From positions 1-64,000 of the forward strand of contig NZ_QAJK01000037.1 in assembly GCF_003852515.1 (NCBI RefSeq): a DNA stretch of 64,000 nucleotides, in the 5' to 3' direction. The position numbers were made by a program, and so were the translations under genes. Origin of the DNA: Variovorax sp. KBW07. GTDB lineage: Bacteria > Pseudomonadota > Gammaproteobacteria > Burkholderiales > Burkholderiaceae_C. The number at the start of each line of letters is the position of its first letter. Within the stretch, counting starts at the first letter, position 1. The notes beneath the pieces were generated by a model. The model worked only from the letters and a program-made list of their open reading frames with translations, did not search any database and was not told the DNA's origin. Positions 1 through 7,436 of this stretch are shown one piece after another.

Positions 1-101
1 CTGAACGACAGCGCCAAAACCGCCAAAAGCTCCGAAGAAGAGCACCCAAAACACACCCGCGAAAAACCGACATGAAGACAGCACGAAGCCCACGTCGCAA
101 A

Positions 102-116
102 TAAGAGTAATTCTCA
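102..116. promoter_or_regulatory. Fur-box-like inverted repeat upstream of the MFS gene
   Basis: The 7-1-7 repeat is TAAGAGT, A, ATTCTCA; five of seven pairs are symmetrical and the right half equals the half-site seen at the haem-receptor Fur box in this window. It sits just upstream of a TTGACA hexamer. It could serve the MFS gene or an unseen divergent gene to the left. Confidence 0.4.
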
Positions 117-121
117 TTTAG

Positions 122-150
122 TTGACATTTAACTGACCCAAAGTCAGTAT
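122..150 (+). promoter_or_regulatory. Promoter with perfect ACTGAC-N5-GTCAGT operator
   Basis: TTGACA at 122-127 is followed after 17 bases by CAGTAT (145-150), a weak -10. A perfect inverted repeat ACTGAC-CCAAA-GTCAGT (132-148) fills the spacer and the -10, the usual place for a repressor operator. The TetR-family gene at 2269 is the natural candidate. Promoter strength and the repressor assignment are inference. Confidence 0.5.
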
Positions 151-181
151 CGACACCTTCTTCAACGACCCGAAGGCGTCC

Positions 182-1711
182 ATGGACTCCCTTGTTCAGC
201 CGTCGACCGACCCACGCCGCCGTCTCGCGCTCGTGGCGGCCGTGTACCTCGGCAGCTTCATCGCCACGCTCGATGTCAGCATCGTCAACGTCGCGCTCCC
301 TACCCTTCAGCGCGCACTGTCCACCGACCTCGCCGGCCTGCAATGGGTCATCGACATCTACGCGCTCTGCCTCTCCGCGTTCATGCTCTCAGCCGGCCCG
401 CTCGGCGACCGCTACGGCCGCAAGCGCGCATGGCTGTCCGGCGTCATCGTGTTCACCATCGGCTCCGCCATGTGCGCGCTGGCCGGCAGCCTCTCCACCT
501 TGCTGGCCGGGCGCGCCGTGCAGGGCGTGGCCGGCGCGTTGATGATTCCCGGCGCGCTGTCGCTGCTGGCGCATGCGTTTCCTGAGCCCGCGAGCCGGGC
601 CAAGGTGATCGGCGGCTGGTCGTCGTTCACCGCGCTGTCGCTCATCCTCGGGCCCATGCTCGGCGGGTTGCTGGTCGACCATGCGGGCTGGCAGAGCATC
701 TTTCTCATCAACCTGCCGATCGGCCTGCTGACCGTGGGGCTCGGGCTCTGGGGCATCCAGGAAACCTCGCACCCCGAGCATGCCGCGCTCGACCCGGTGG
801 GGCAGGTGCTCAGCGTGCTGTGGCTCGGCGCGCTCACCTATGGGCTGATTGCCGCGGGCGAGTACGGCTGGGGTTCGATGCCTGCCGCCACCGCGCTGGT
901 TGCCGCCGTCGTCGGGCTCGCGCTGTTCCTGATGGTGGAGGCGCGCGTCGAACGGCCGCTGCTGCCGCTCGCGCTGTTCCGCGATGCCCGTTTCTCGGTG
1001 ACCAATTTCGCGTCGTTCGTGCTCGGGTTCTCGTCGTACGCCAGCCTGTTCTTCTTCTCGCTGTTCCTGCAGCAGGTGCAGGGCTGGTCGGCCAGCGACA
1101 CCGGCTGGCGGCTGGTGCCGCAGTTCGTTGCGACCGGCATCGTGGCCTCGCAGTTCGGCCGCCTAGCGCGGCACTTCGAAGTGCACACGCTGATGATTGC
1201 GGGCTACGGCCTCATCGGCGCGTCGATGCTGCTGCTCACGCTGTTCTCCGCCGACACGCCCTATGCACTGCTGGCGCTGCTGTTCGTGTTCCTCGGCGCG
1301 GGCTCCGGCCTCGCGGTGCCGGCCACCAGCACGGCCGTCATGGCTTCGGTGCCCGCGCAGCGTTCGGGCATGGCGTCGGCCACCATGAATGCGCTGCGCC
1401 AGGCCGGCATGCTGATCGGCATTGCGCTGCTCGGCACGCTGATGAGCACGCGCGCCACGTGGCTGCTTGCCGATGCGCTCGAACGCGCCGGTCTGCGCGA
1501 TGCGCAACAGGCGGCGGTGGCAGCCATCTCCCGGCACGACCTGGGGGCACTGGCTTCGCTCGATGCGGACACGGCGCATCGCCTCGTGACCAGCGCATTG
1601 GCCGGCGGCTTCCACGTCGCGATGGCTTTCGCCGGCTTGTCCGGCCTGCTGGCGGCCGGGCTGCTGCTGAGCGTCAGGCCCCGCGCCGCCGCGCTGCCCG
1701 TTCGCGCCTGA
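182..1711 (+). CDS. MFS multidrug exporter, DHA2 (EmrB/QacA) type
   Basis: Proton-driven drug or metabolite exporter of the inner membrane, 509 aa, the normal length for the 14-helix DHA2 family. Visible signatures are ATLDVSIVNVALP in helix 1, the loop 2-3 motif GDRYGRK, and the antiporter motif GPMLGGLLVD in helix 5. The ATG at 182 has GAAGG five bases upstream. A small conserved protein and a TetR regulator follow on the same strand, which suggests a self-regulated efflux unit. The substrate cannot be read from sequence. Confidence 0.9.
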   Translation: MDSLVQPSTDPRRRLALVAAVYLGSFIATLDVSIVNVALPTLQRALSTDLAGLQWVIDIYALCLSAFMLSAGPLGDRYGRKRAWLSGVIVFTIGSAMCALAGSLSTLLAGRAVQGVAGALMIPGALSLLAHAFPEPASRAKVIGGWSSFTALSLILGPMLGGLLVDHAGWQSIFLINLPIGLLTVGLGLWGIQETSHPEHAALDPVGQVLSVLWLGALTYGLIAAGEYGWGSMPAATALVAAVVGLALFLMVEARVERPLLPLALFRDARFSVTNFASFVLGFSSYASLFFFSLFLQQVQGWSASDTGWRLVPQFVATGIVASQFGRLARHFEVHTLMIAGYGLIGASMLLLTLFSADTPYALLALLFVFLGAGSGLAVPATSTAVMASVPAQRSGMASATMNALRQAGMLIGIALLGTLMSTRATWLLADALERAGLRDAQQAAVAAISRHDLGALASLDADTAHRLVTSALAGGFHVAMAFAGLSGLLAAGLLLSVRPRAAALPVRA

Positions 1712-1793
1712 GGACCTTGCATCCATGCCCGCCGCGCTCGTGCCGGTGCGCCTTCGCGCGCGGCCTCATTCGATTTTCACCAAGGAGTTTTCC

Positions 1794-2249
1794 ATGATCC
1801 ATCACGAACTCAGTCAGTGGCCCCTCGTCATCAGCGTCTCCAGTGGATTGCAGACGCTCGAAAGCATGGAGGCCTTCACCGAAGACTGGAACCGCTGGCT
1901 CGACCGCGGCGAGCCTTTCGCATCGTTGCGCGTGTTCGCCGATGCCGATGCGCTGGTCCACCCCGAAGGCAGCGCCCAGAGCGCCAAGCAATGGCTGCAG
2001 GAGCGCGGCGCCGATATCCGCCGCCATATGATGGGCATGGCGAGCGTGGTGCCCGCCGACCAGTACGAGAAAATCCGCAAGATGAATGTCGAGAAACTCT
2101 TCGGCGTGCCCGCCAGCACCTTTGCCGATGCCGACGATGCACTGGTGTGGCTGGGCGAGCGTGTGATGACGCCGCGCGGCCTGAGTTTCGACCTGGCCGC
2201 CGTGCGCGCGGCCATCGGTGCCGCCCGCGCAGCGGCCGCGACCACTTGA
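1794..2249 (+). CDS. Conserved hypothetical protein, 151 aa
   Basis: I do not recognise a family. The start at 1794 is supported by AAGGAG seven bases upstream; an in-frame ATG at 1725 lacks such a site. The product begins MIHHELSQWPLVISV, has no signal peptide or membrane segment, and looks like a small mixed alpha/beta cytoplasmic protein. It lies between the exporter and the TetR gene, 19 bases before the latter, so it is probably co-transcribed with both. A role linked to the exporter substrate is only a guess. Confidence 0.75.
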   Translation: MIHHELSQWPLVISVSSGLQTLESMEAFTEDWNRWLDRGEPFASLRVFADADALVHPEGSAQSAKQWLQERGADIRRHMMGMASVVPADQYEKIRKMNVEKLFGVPASTFADADDALVWLGERVMTPRGLSFDLAAVRAAIGAARAAAATT

Positions 2250-2268
2250 TGAAAACCTGAAGCAAGCC

Positions 2269-2961
2269 ATGGCAAAAAGCGGTCCGGTCACGATGCCTCC
2301 TTCTTCCTCTCCCGATCTTTCCGATCCGGCCGGTGGCGAGGCCGCGCCGCGCCGCCGCACCAAGGCCCCCGAAACCCGCGCGGCCGCGCTGATGGATGCC
2401 GCTGAGCGGCTCTTCATCGAGAAGGGCATCGCCACCACCAGCATCGACGACATCGCGGCCGGCGCACAGGTGGCCAAGGGCACCTTCTACCTGTACTTTC
2501 CTTCGAAGGAAGCGATGCTCGGTGCGCTGCAGCAGCGCTTCGTCGACACCTTCTGCACGCGGCTGCAGGACGCGATGGACCGGCACCGCGCCGACAACCA
2601 TCGCGCCCGCCTGAAGGCCTGGGTGGAAACGGGGCTGGAGACCTACCTGGACAACGTCGCGTTGCACGACGTGGTTTTCCACGAATACCGGCCCGAAGAC
2701 CGGCGCATGCGCAACGACAACGCGGTCATCACGCAGCTCGTGGGGCTGTTGAAGCGGGGCGATGCCGCGGGCATCTGGGAAGTGGAAGACGCCACGCTGA
2801 CGGCCGTGATTCTTTTCAATGCGCTGCACGGCGTGGCCGACGATGCGGTGGCCATGGGGCCGGCCGGCGACCCGGTGGCCGACCGCCGCCGGCGTGCCCG
2901 CGCGCTCACGCGCTTCTTCGAGCAGGCGCTGCGCCCGGACGTGGACGACAGCGACGACTGA
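2269..2961 (+). CDS. TetR/AcrR-family transcriptional regulator
   Basis: 230-aa repressor with a basic N-terminal tail, then the TetR helix-turn-helix (ERLFIEKGIATTSIDDIAAG, and AKGTFYLYFPSKEAML) at about residues 45-95. The C-terminal ligand domain is not recognisable beyond the family. The ATG at 2269 was chosen because the longer frame runs back into the preceding gene. It is the last gene of the exporter unit and probably represses the promoter at 122-150, which holds a perfect inverted repeat. Confidence 0.9.
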   Translation: MAKSGPVTMPPSSSPDLSDPAGGEAAPRRRTKAPETRAAALMDAAERLFIEKGIATTSIDDIAAGAQVAKGTFYLYFPSKEAMLGALQQRFVDTFCTRLQDAMDRHRADNHRARLKAWVETGLETYLDNVALHDVVFHEYRPEDRRMRNDNAVITQLVGLLKRGDAAGIWEVEDATLTAVILFNALHGVADDAVAMGPAGDPVADRRRRARALTRFFEQALRPDVDDSDD

Positions 2962-2973
2962 GCCTGAGTCAGC

Positions 2974-3837
2974 TCAGAGCTTGTAGAAGCGCTTGATGGC
3001 GTCCCACGCGTCGTCCGGCGCGTCGACGTACTCGAACAGCTTCACGTCGCCTGGGGAGATCACGCCTTCTTCGACCAGGAAGTCGAAGTCGATCAGCTTT
3101 TTCCAGTAGTCCGAGCCGAACAGCACGATCGGCACCGGCTTCGACTTCTTGGTCTGCACCAGCGTGATCACCTCGAACAGTTCGTCGAGCGTGCCGAAGC
3201 CGCCCGGGAACGCCACCAGCGCCTTCGCACGCATCATGAAGTGCATCTTGCGGATGGCGAAGTAGTGGAACTTGAAGCTCAGCGCCGGCGTGACGTACGG
3301 GTTGGCTTCTTCTTCCATCGGCAACGCGATGGCCAGGCCGACCGAGAGGCCGCCGCCTTCGTGCGCGCCGCGGTTGGCCGCCTGCATGATGCCGGGGCCG
3401 CCGCCGGTGCACACGAAGAGCTTGTCTTGCGGCTCCTTGCCGTTGCTGTATTGCGCAACGAGCTTGCCGAAGGCGCGGGCCTTTTCGTAGTAGTGCGAAC
3501 TGCGCGCCAGCCGGCGCCAACGCTCGGCCGCCACCGTGTCGCCGGCAGCTTCGGCCTGCGCGATCTGTGCGGCGGCGTCTTCCTCGCTGCGAAAGCGGGC
3601 GCTGCCGAAAACCACCACGGTGTTCTCGATGCCGTGCTCGCGCTGCTCCAGGTCGGGCTTCATCAGCTCCAGCTGCATGCGGATGCCGCGCGTTTCGCGG
3701 CGCAGCAGGAACTCGGGGTCGGCGAAGGCGATGCGCGAGGGATCGGGGTCGAGCGGAAGGCCCTTGTCGGAATGCGCGCGGAGCGTGGCCCATGCGTCGG
3801 CAAGGCGTTTGTCGTGAAGATCGTGCGTGTTGTTCAT
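2974..3837 (-). CDS. LOG-family protein (TIGR00730 type Rossmann-fold hydrolase)
   Basis: 287-aa protein with the PGGFGTLDELFE signature of the LOG / lysine-decarboxylase-like family, whose studied members release free cytokinin base or ribose 5-phosphate from nucleoside monophosphates. The nucleotide-binding stretch CTGGGPGIMQAANRGA precedes it. The start MNNTHDLHDKRL at 3837 is preferred; the frame stays open further upstream into the terminator of efp, which is unlikely to be translated. This is the longer member type with an N-terminal helical extension of about 90 residues. The true bacterial substrate is unknown. Confidence 0.85.
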   Translation of the reverse strand: MNNTHDLHDKRLADAWATLRAHSDKGLPLDPDPSRIAFADPEFLLRRETRGIRMQLELMKPDLEQREHGIENTVVVFGSARFRSEEDAAAQIAQAEAAGDTVAAERWRRLARSSHYYEKARAFGKLVAQYSNGKEPQDKLFVCTGGGPGIMQAANRGAHEGGGLSVGLAIALPMEEEANPYVTPALSFKFHYFAIRKMHFMMRAKALVAFPGGFGTLDELFEVITLVQTKKSKPVPIVLFGSDYWKKLIDFDFLVEEGVISPGDVKLFEYVDAPDDAWDAIKRFYKL

Positions 3838-3903
3838 GAAGAGACCAGACAGAAGGACTTGTTGTGCGATTGTGCAGCGTTGCAACCCGCATGCCCGACA
3901 AAC

Positions 3904-3928
3904 AAAAAAGGCTCCTTGCGGAGCCTTT
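3904..3928 (-). terminator. Intrinsic terminator of efp
   Basis: Nine-base arms AAAGGCTCC and GGAGCCTTT around a four-base loop. Read on the minus strand the hairpin is followed by six T. It lies about 45 bases past the efp stop codon. Confidence 0.85.
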
Positions 3929-3970
3929 CGGGGTGGTGGTCGGCCGGTGAGCCGGCAAGCCGATGAAGGC

Positions 3971-4525
3971 TCAGACGCGTTTGCGGTATTCGCCGGTGCG
4001 CGTGTCGATTTCGATCTTGTCGCCTTGCGCAACGAAGAGCGGCACGCCGATTTCGAAACCGGTGGCGATCTTGGCGGGCTTCATGACCTTGCCCGAAGTG
4101 TCGCCCTTGACGGCCGGCTCGGTCCAGGTGATTTCGCGCTCGACGCTGGTGGGCAGTTCGACCGAGATGGCCTTGCCGTCGTAGAACACCACTTCGACAG
4201 CCATGCCGTCTTCGAGGTAGTTCAGGGCGTCGCCCATGTTTTCGGCTTCGACTTCGTACTGGTTGTACTCGGTGTCCATGCAGACGTACATCGGGTCGGC
4301 GAAGTAGGAGTAGGTGCACTCCTTCTTGTCGAGCACGATCTGGTCGATCTTGTCGTCGGCCTTGAACACCACTTCGGTGTTGAAGTTGGCGATCAAGCTC
4401 TTGAGCTTCATGCGCACGGTGGCGGAGTTGCGGCCGCCGCGGCTGTATTCGGTCTTGAGGACGACCATGGGGTCCTTGCCGTGCATGATGACGTTGCCGG
4501 CGCGGATTTCTTGAGCGATTTTCAT
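3971..4525 (-). CDS. efp: Translation elongation factor P, arginine-32 type
   Basis: 184-aa EF-P, which enters the ribosomal E site and rescues stalling at polyproline. The three EF-P beta-barrel domains are complete and length is standard. The tip loop reads YSRGGRNSA with Arg at position 32 instead of the lysine seen in E. coli. Arg32 EF-P is activated by rhamnosylation by EarP, and earP lies directly upstream on the same strand. The gene is closed by a strong terminator at 3904-3928. The 174-base gap to earP leaves room for its own promoter. Confidence 0.98.
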   Translation of the reverse strand: MKIAQEIRAGNVIMHGKDPMVVLKTEYSRGGRNSATVRMKLKSLIANFNTEVVFKADDKIDQIVLDKKECTYSYFADPMYVCMDTEYNQYEVEAENMGDALNYLEDGMAVEVVFYDGKAISVELPTSVEREITWTEPAVKGDTSGKVMKPAKIATGFEIGVPLFVAQGDKIEIDTRTGEYRKRV

Positions 4526-4699
4526 AACAGGTTCTCTGGATGTTGGCCGCTCGGTGCACGGGGCCTTCAGCGACGCTTGGCGACGTTCGAAACGTTCTTG
4601 CCGGTGTGTCTGGCCCCGCGGTACAGGTCCCGCGGCAGGTTTGGCGGAGAGCATCTCGGGTCCTGACGACCCGGGCCGAAATCCGCAAAGCCCGCTATT

Positions 4700-5800
4700 T
4701 TAGCTTTTTCCGGCGACCAGATGCCGCAGTTGCGCGAGCAAATCGTCCTGTGCGCGCAACCGCTCGCGCGCGGCCAGGGCGGTTTCGCGCCACGGGCCTT
4801 GCGTTTCCAGCGGGGGGAGGGGGGTGTCGCCCTGGCCGTTCCAGGCGTGGTGAAAAAGCCGGAGCGAGGGCGGGGCGCCGAGCCAGTCGAGCCAGGCACC
4901 GAGCTTGGTGTGGTGCGCGTCGTCGTCCTGCGGATAGATCTGCCAGACCAGCGGCGCGCCGGCCCAGTGGGCGCGCACCAGCGAGTCTTCTCCCCGCACG
5001 AAATTAAGGTCGCAGGCCCATAGCAGATGGTCGAAATCCGGCTGCGTGAGGTAGGGTAGGTATGAAATTGATAGCGCACCAAGACCACTGGACGTTGGTG
5101 TCGCCGTCTTTCCATTTGAAATGCAGGCTTCGACGGCCCGGGTCGCGCGGCCCGCGGTGACGAGCAGCCGCGTTGGCGTGGGGCCTGCCGCCAGTTGTTC
5201 GAGCAGCGCCGCCAACGCAGGGGGCTCGTAACAGAAGAGCGAGACGAGGCGCTCGCCCTCTTGCCATGGAATCTGCTTTGCCTGGAGCCACCGGGCGCGG
5301 TCGAAAAGCGCTTGCCGCTGCGCCAGGTCGGGCTCGCGCAACAAGCCACCGGTGGCGGGCGTGAAACCGGGGTAGAAAAACCGCTTGGTCAGCCCGACGC
5401 CCGGCCCCTTGAACACCGGCGACGGCAGCCGGTGCAGCCGCTCGACATACGGTTCGGCCGACAGGTATTCGAGGTTGATCCACGCCCGCTGCGGTGCGTT
5501 GCCGGCAGCGGCCGCTTCGGCGAACTTCGCGATCAGCTCCGGCGCCGGCTCGCAGCCGAAGGCCTCGATCAGCACGTCGGGCGCCGGCTCGGCCGCAGCG
5601 CGCTGGACTGCCACGGGGTCGCACCAGTCGATCACGCGCACGCCATCGCAGCCCGTGGGCGCCATCCAGTTCAGGGCCGTCGCGTCGTCGATCCACAGGC
5701 GCGCGCGCTCGCCGGAGGCGGCCAGTTGGCAGGCCAGCCGCCAGCACACGCCGAGATCGCCGTGGTTGTCGATGACTTTGCAGAAGATGTCCCATTGCAT
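4700..5800 (-). CDS. earP: EF-P arginine rhamnosyltransferase EarP
   Basis: 366-aa inverting glycosyltransferase that adds rhamnose from dTDP-L-rhamnose to Arg32 of EF-P. The N-terminal DNHGDLGVCWRLA holds Asp11 and Asp15, matching the catalytic pair of known EarP. The C-terminal block LLWACDLNFVRGEDSLVRA and WQIYPQDDDAHHTKLGAWL is the family hallmark. The start MQWDIFCKV is the conserved EarP N terminus, so the upstream open frame was not used. A short stretch near residues 225-250 (ACISNGKTATPTSSG) looks inserted and is less GC-rich than its surroundings. Confidence 0.95.
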   Translation of the reverse strand: MQWDIFCKVIDNHGDLGVCWRLACQLAASGERARLWIDDATALNWMAPTGCDGVRVIDWCDPVAVQRAAAEPAPDVLIEAFGCEPAPELIAKFAEAAAAGNAPQRAWINLEYLSAEPYVERLHRLPSPVFKGPGVGLTKRFFYPGFTPATGGLLREPDLAQRQALFDRARWLQAKQIPWQEGERLVSLFCYEPPALAALLEQLAAGPTPTRLLVTAGRATRAVEACISNGKTATPTSSGLGALSISYLPYLTQPDFDHLLWACDLNFVRGEDSLVRAHWAGAPLVWQIYPQDDDAHHTKLGAWLDWLGAPPSLRLFHHAWNGQGDTPLPPLETQGPWRETALAARERLRAQDDLLAQLRHLVAGKS

Positions 5801-5886
5801 GGCCGCGAGTGTGCCCGTCTTCGGCGTCCCGCAGGCCGGGGCACTTGCTATGCTGGACGCCACAACAACCACCGGAGAGAGAGACC

Positions 5887-7344
5887 ATGAGGATGCAGAC
5901 CCGCCGCCGTTCGCCGTTTTCCTTTCGTTCCGCGAGAACCGTGCTCGCCCTGTCGCTGGCCTTGGCCGGCCTGGCCGGAGCAAGCACCGGTGCGTTGGCG
6001 CAACAGGCGCAGGCTGCGCAACTGACGCCGCAGCAGCAGCGCTTTCACGACATCTACAAAGAGCTGGTCGAGATCAACACCACCCATTCGGTGGGCGACA
6101 ACACCGTGGCCGCGCGCGCCATGGAAAAGCGCCTGATCGAATCGGGCTTTGCGCCCGGCGACATCCAGATCTTCGAGCCCTTCCCGAAGAAGGGCAACCT
6201 GGTGCTGCGCTTCAAGGGCGACGGCAGCAAGAAGCCGCTGCTTCTGCTGGCCCACATCGACGTGGTCGAGGCCCGGCGCGAAGACTGGAAGACCGACCCC
6301 TTCAAGCTGCAGGAAACCGGCGGCTACTTCACGGCACGCGGCTCCATCGACGACAAGGCCATGGCCTCGGCGCTGGTCTCGGTGGTCGGGCAGCTGAAGC
6401 AGGAGGGCTTCAAGCCCAAGCGCGACATCATCCTGGCGCTGACCGCGGACGAAGAGCGCGGCGACGCGCTCAGCAACGGCGCCTTCTGGCTCATCAACAA
6501 CAAGCCCGAGCTGCTGCAGGCCGAGTTCGGCATCAACGAAGGCGGCGGTGGCGAGCTGCGCGGCGGCAAGCCGAACCTGCACCGCATGCAGGTGGCCGAG
6601 AAGATGTACACCACCTACATGCTCGAAGCGCGCGACGTGGGCGGGCACAGCTCGGTGCCGACCAAGAACAACCCGATCTACGCGCTGTCGGCGGGGCTGG
6701 AGCGGCTGGGAAACTTTGCTTTTCCGGTCAAGCTGGCGGACGTCACCAAGACCTACTTCGCGCGCAGCGCGCCCTTTGCCACCGGGCAGCTGGCCGACGA
6801 CATGCGCGCCGTGGGCGCCGGCAATCCCGACCCCTCGGTGATCGAGCGCATGTCGGCCAACCCGGCCTACAACGCCCAGTTCCGCACCACCTGCGTGGCG
6901 ACGATGGTGCAGGCCGGCCACGCCGAGAACGCGCTGCCGCAATCGGCCAAGGCCACGGTCAACTGCCGCATCCTGCCGCACGACGACCCGGACGAGGTCG
7001 AGCGCCTGCTGACCCAGGCGGTCGGCAACGACAAGATCGTGGTGCGCAATGTCGGCCGGCCGCTGCGCAGCCCGGCGTCGCCGCTCAATGGCGACCTCGT
7101 GAAGACGGTGGAAACGCTCACCCAGCAGATGTGGCCCGGCGTGCCCGTGGTGCCGGCCATGAGCACCGGCGCCACCGACAGCCGCTTCATGCGCAACGCC
7201 GGCATTCCGATGTACGGCGTGACCGGCATGTTCCTGGAGCCGGCGGATGCGCGCGCCCACGGGCTCGACGAGCGCATCGAGATCCAGCGCCTGTACGACG
7301 GGCGCGAGTTCCTGTATCGGCTGGTGTCGGAGCTGGCGAAGTAA
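5887..7344 (+). CDS. Exported M20-family zinc metallopeptidase
   Basis: 485-aa M20/M25/M40 peptidase, related to glutamate carboxypeptidase and acetylornithine deacetylase. An N-terminal signal peptide (arginine-rich start, then TVLALSLALAGLAG, cleavage near ALAQQA) sends it to the periplasm. Metal-site motifs are visible: LLLLAHIDVVEA (His and bridging Asp region), GSIDDKAMA, and the catalytic glutamates in TADEERGD. GGAGAGAGA precedes the ATG at 5887; an ATG six bases on is an alternative. It is monocistronic and convergent with ggt. Substrate unknown. Confidence 0.88.
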   Translation: MRMQTRRRSPFSFRSARTVLALSLALAGLAGASTGALAQQAQAAQLTPQQQRFHDIYKELVEINTTHSVGDNTVAARAMEKRLIESGFAPGDIQIFEPFPKKGNLVLRFKGDGSKKPLLLLAHIDVVEARREDWKTDPFKLQETGGYFTARGSIDDKAMASALVSVVGQLKQEGFKPKRDIILALTADEERGDALSNGAFWLINNKPELLQAEFGINEGGGGELRGGKPNLHRMQVAEKMYTTYMLEARDVGGHSSVPTKNNPIYALSAGLERLGNFAFPVKLADVTKTYFARSAPFATGQLADDMRAVGAGNPDPSVIERMSANPAYNAQFRTTCVATMVQAGHAENALPQSAKATVNCRILPHDDPDEVERLLTQAVGNDKIVVRNVGRPLRSPASPLNGDLVKTVETLTQQMWPGVPVVPAMSTGATDSRFMRNAGIPMYGVTGMFLEPADARAHGLDERIEIQRLYDGREFLYRLVSELAK

Positions 7345-7409
7345 GCGCGCTTGGGCCTTTTTTCGTCGGCCCGGCTGTCGGGGCGTTCGTGCGGCGCTGA
7401 AGAAGAAAG

Positions 7410-7431
7410 GCAGGGCCGGCGCCGGCCCTGC
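7410..7431. terminator. Convergent 22-base perfect palindrome, probable terminator
   Basis: GCAGGGCCGGC followed by its exact complement, placed between the ends of the M20 peptidase and ggt. On the minus strand it is followed by the pyrimidine run CTTTCTTCTTC, so it most likely ends ggt; on the plus strand there is no T run. Confidence 0.6.
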
Positions 7432-7436
7432 GGGTC

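Noticed and set aside
1-75. Possible 3' end of a plus-strand gene (ending EEEHPKHTREKPT) or 5' end of a minus-strand membrane gene (VFWVLFFGAFGGFGAVVQ)
   Set aside because: Both readings are short, mutually exclusive and lack a ribosome site or a recognisable family; the window edge prevents a decision.
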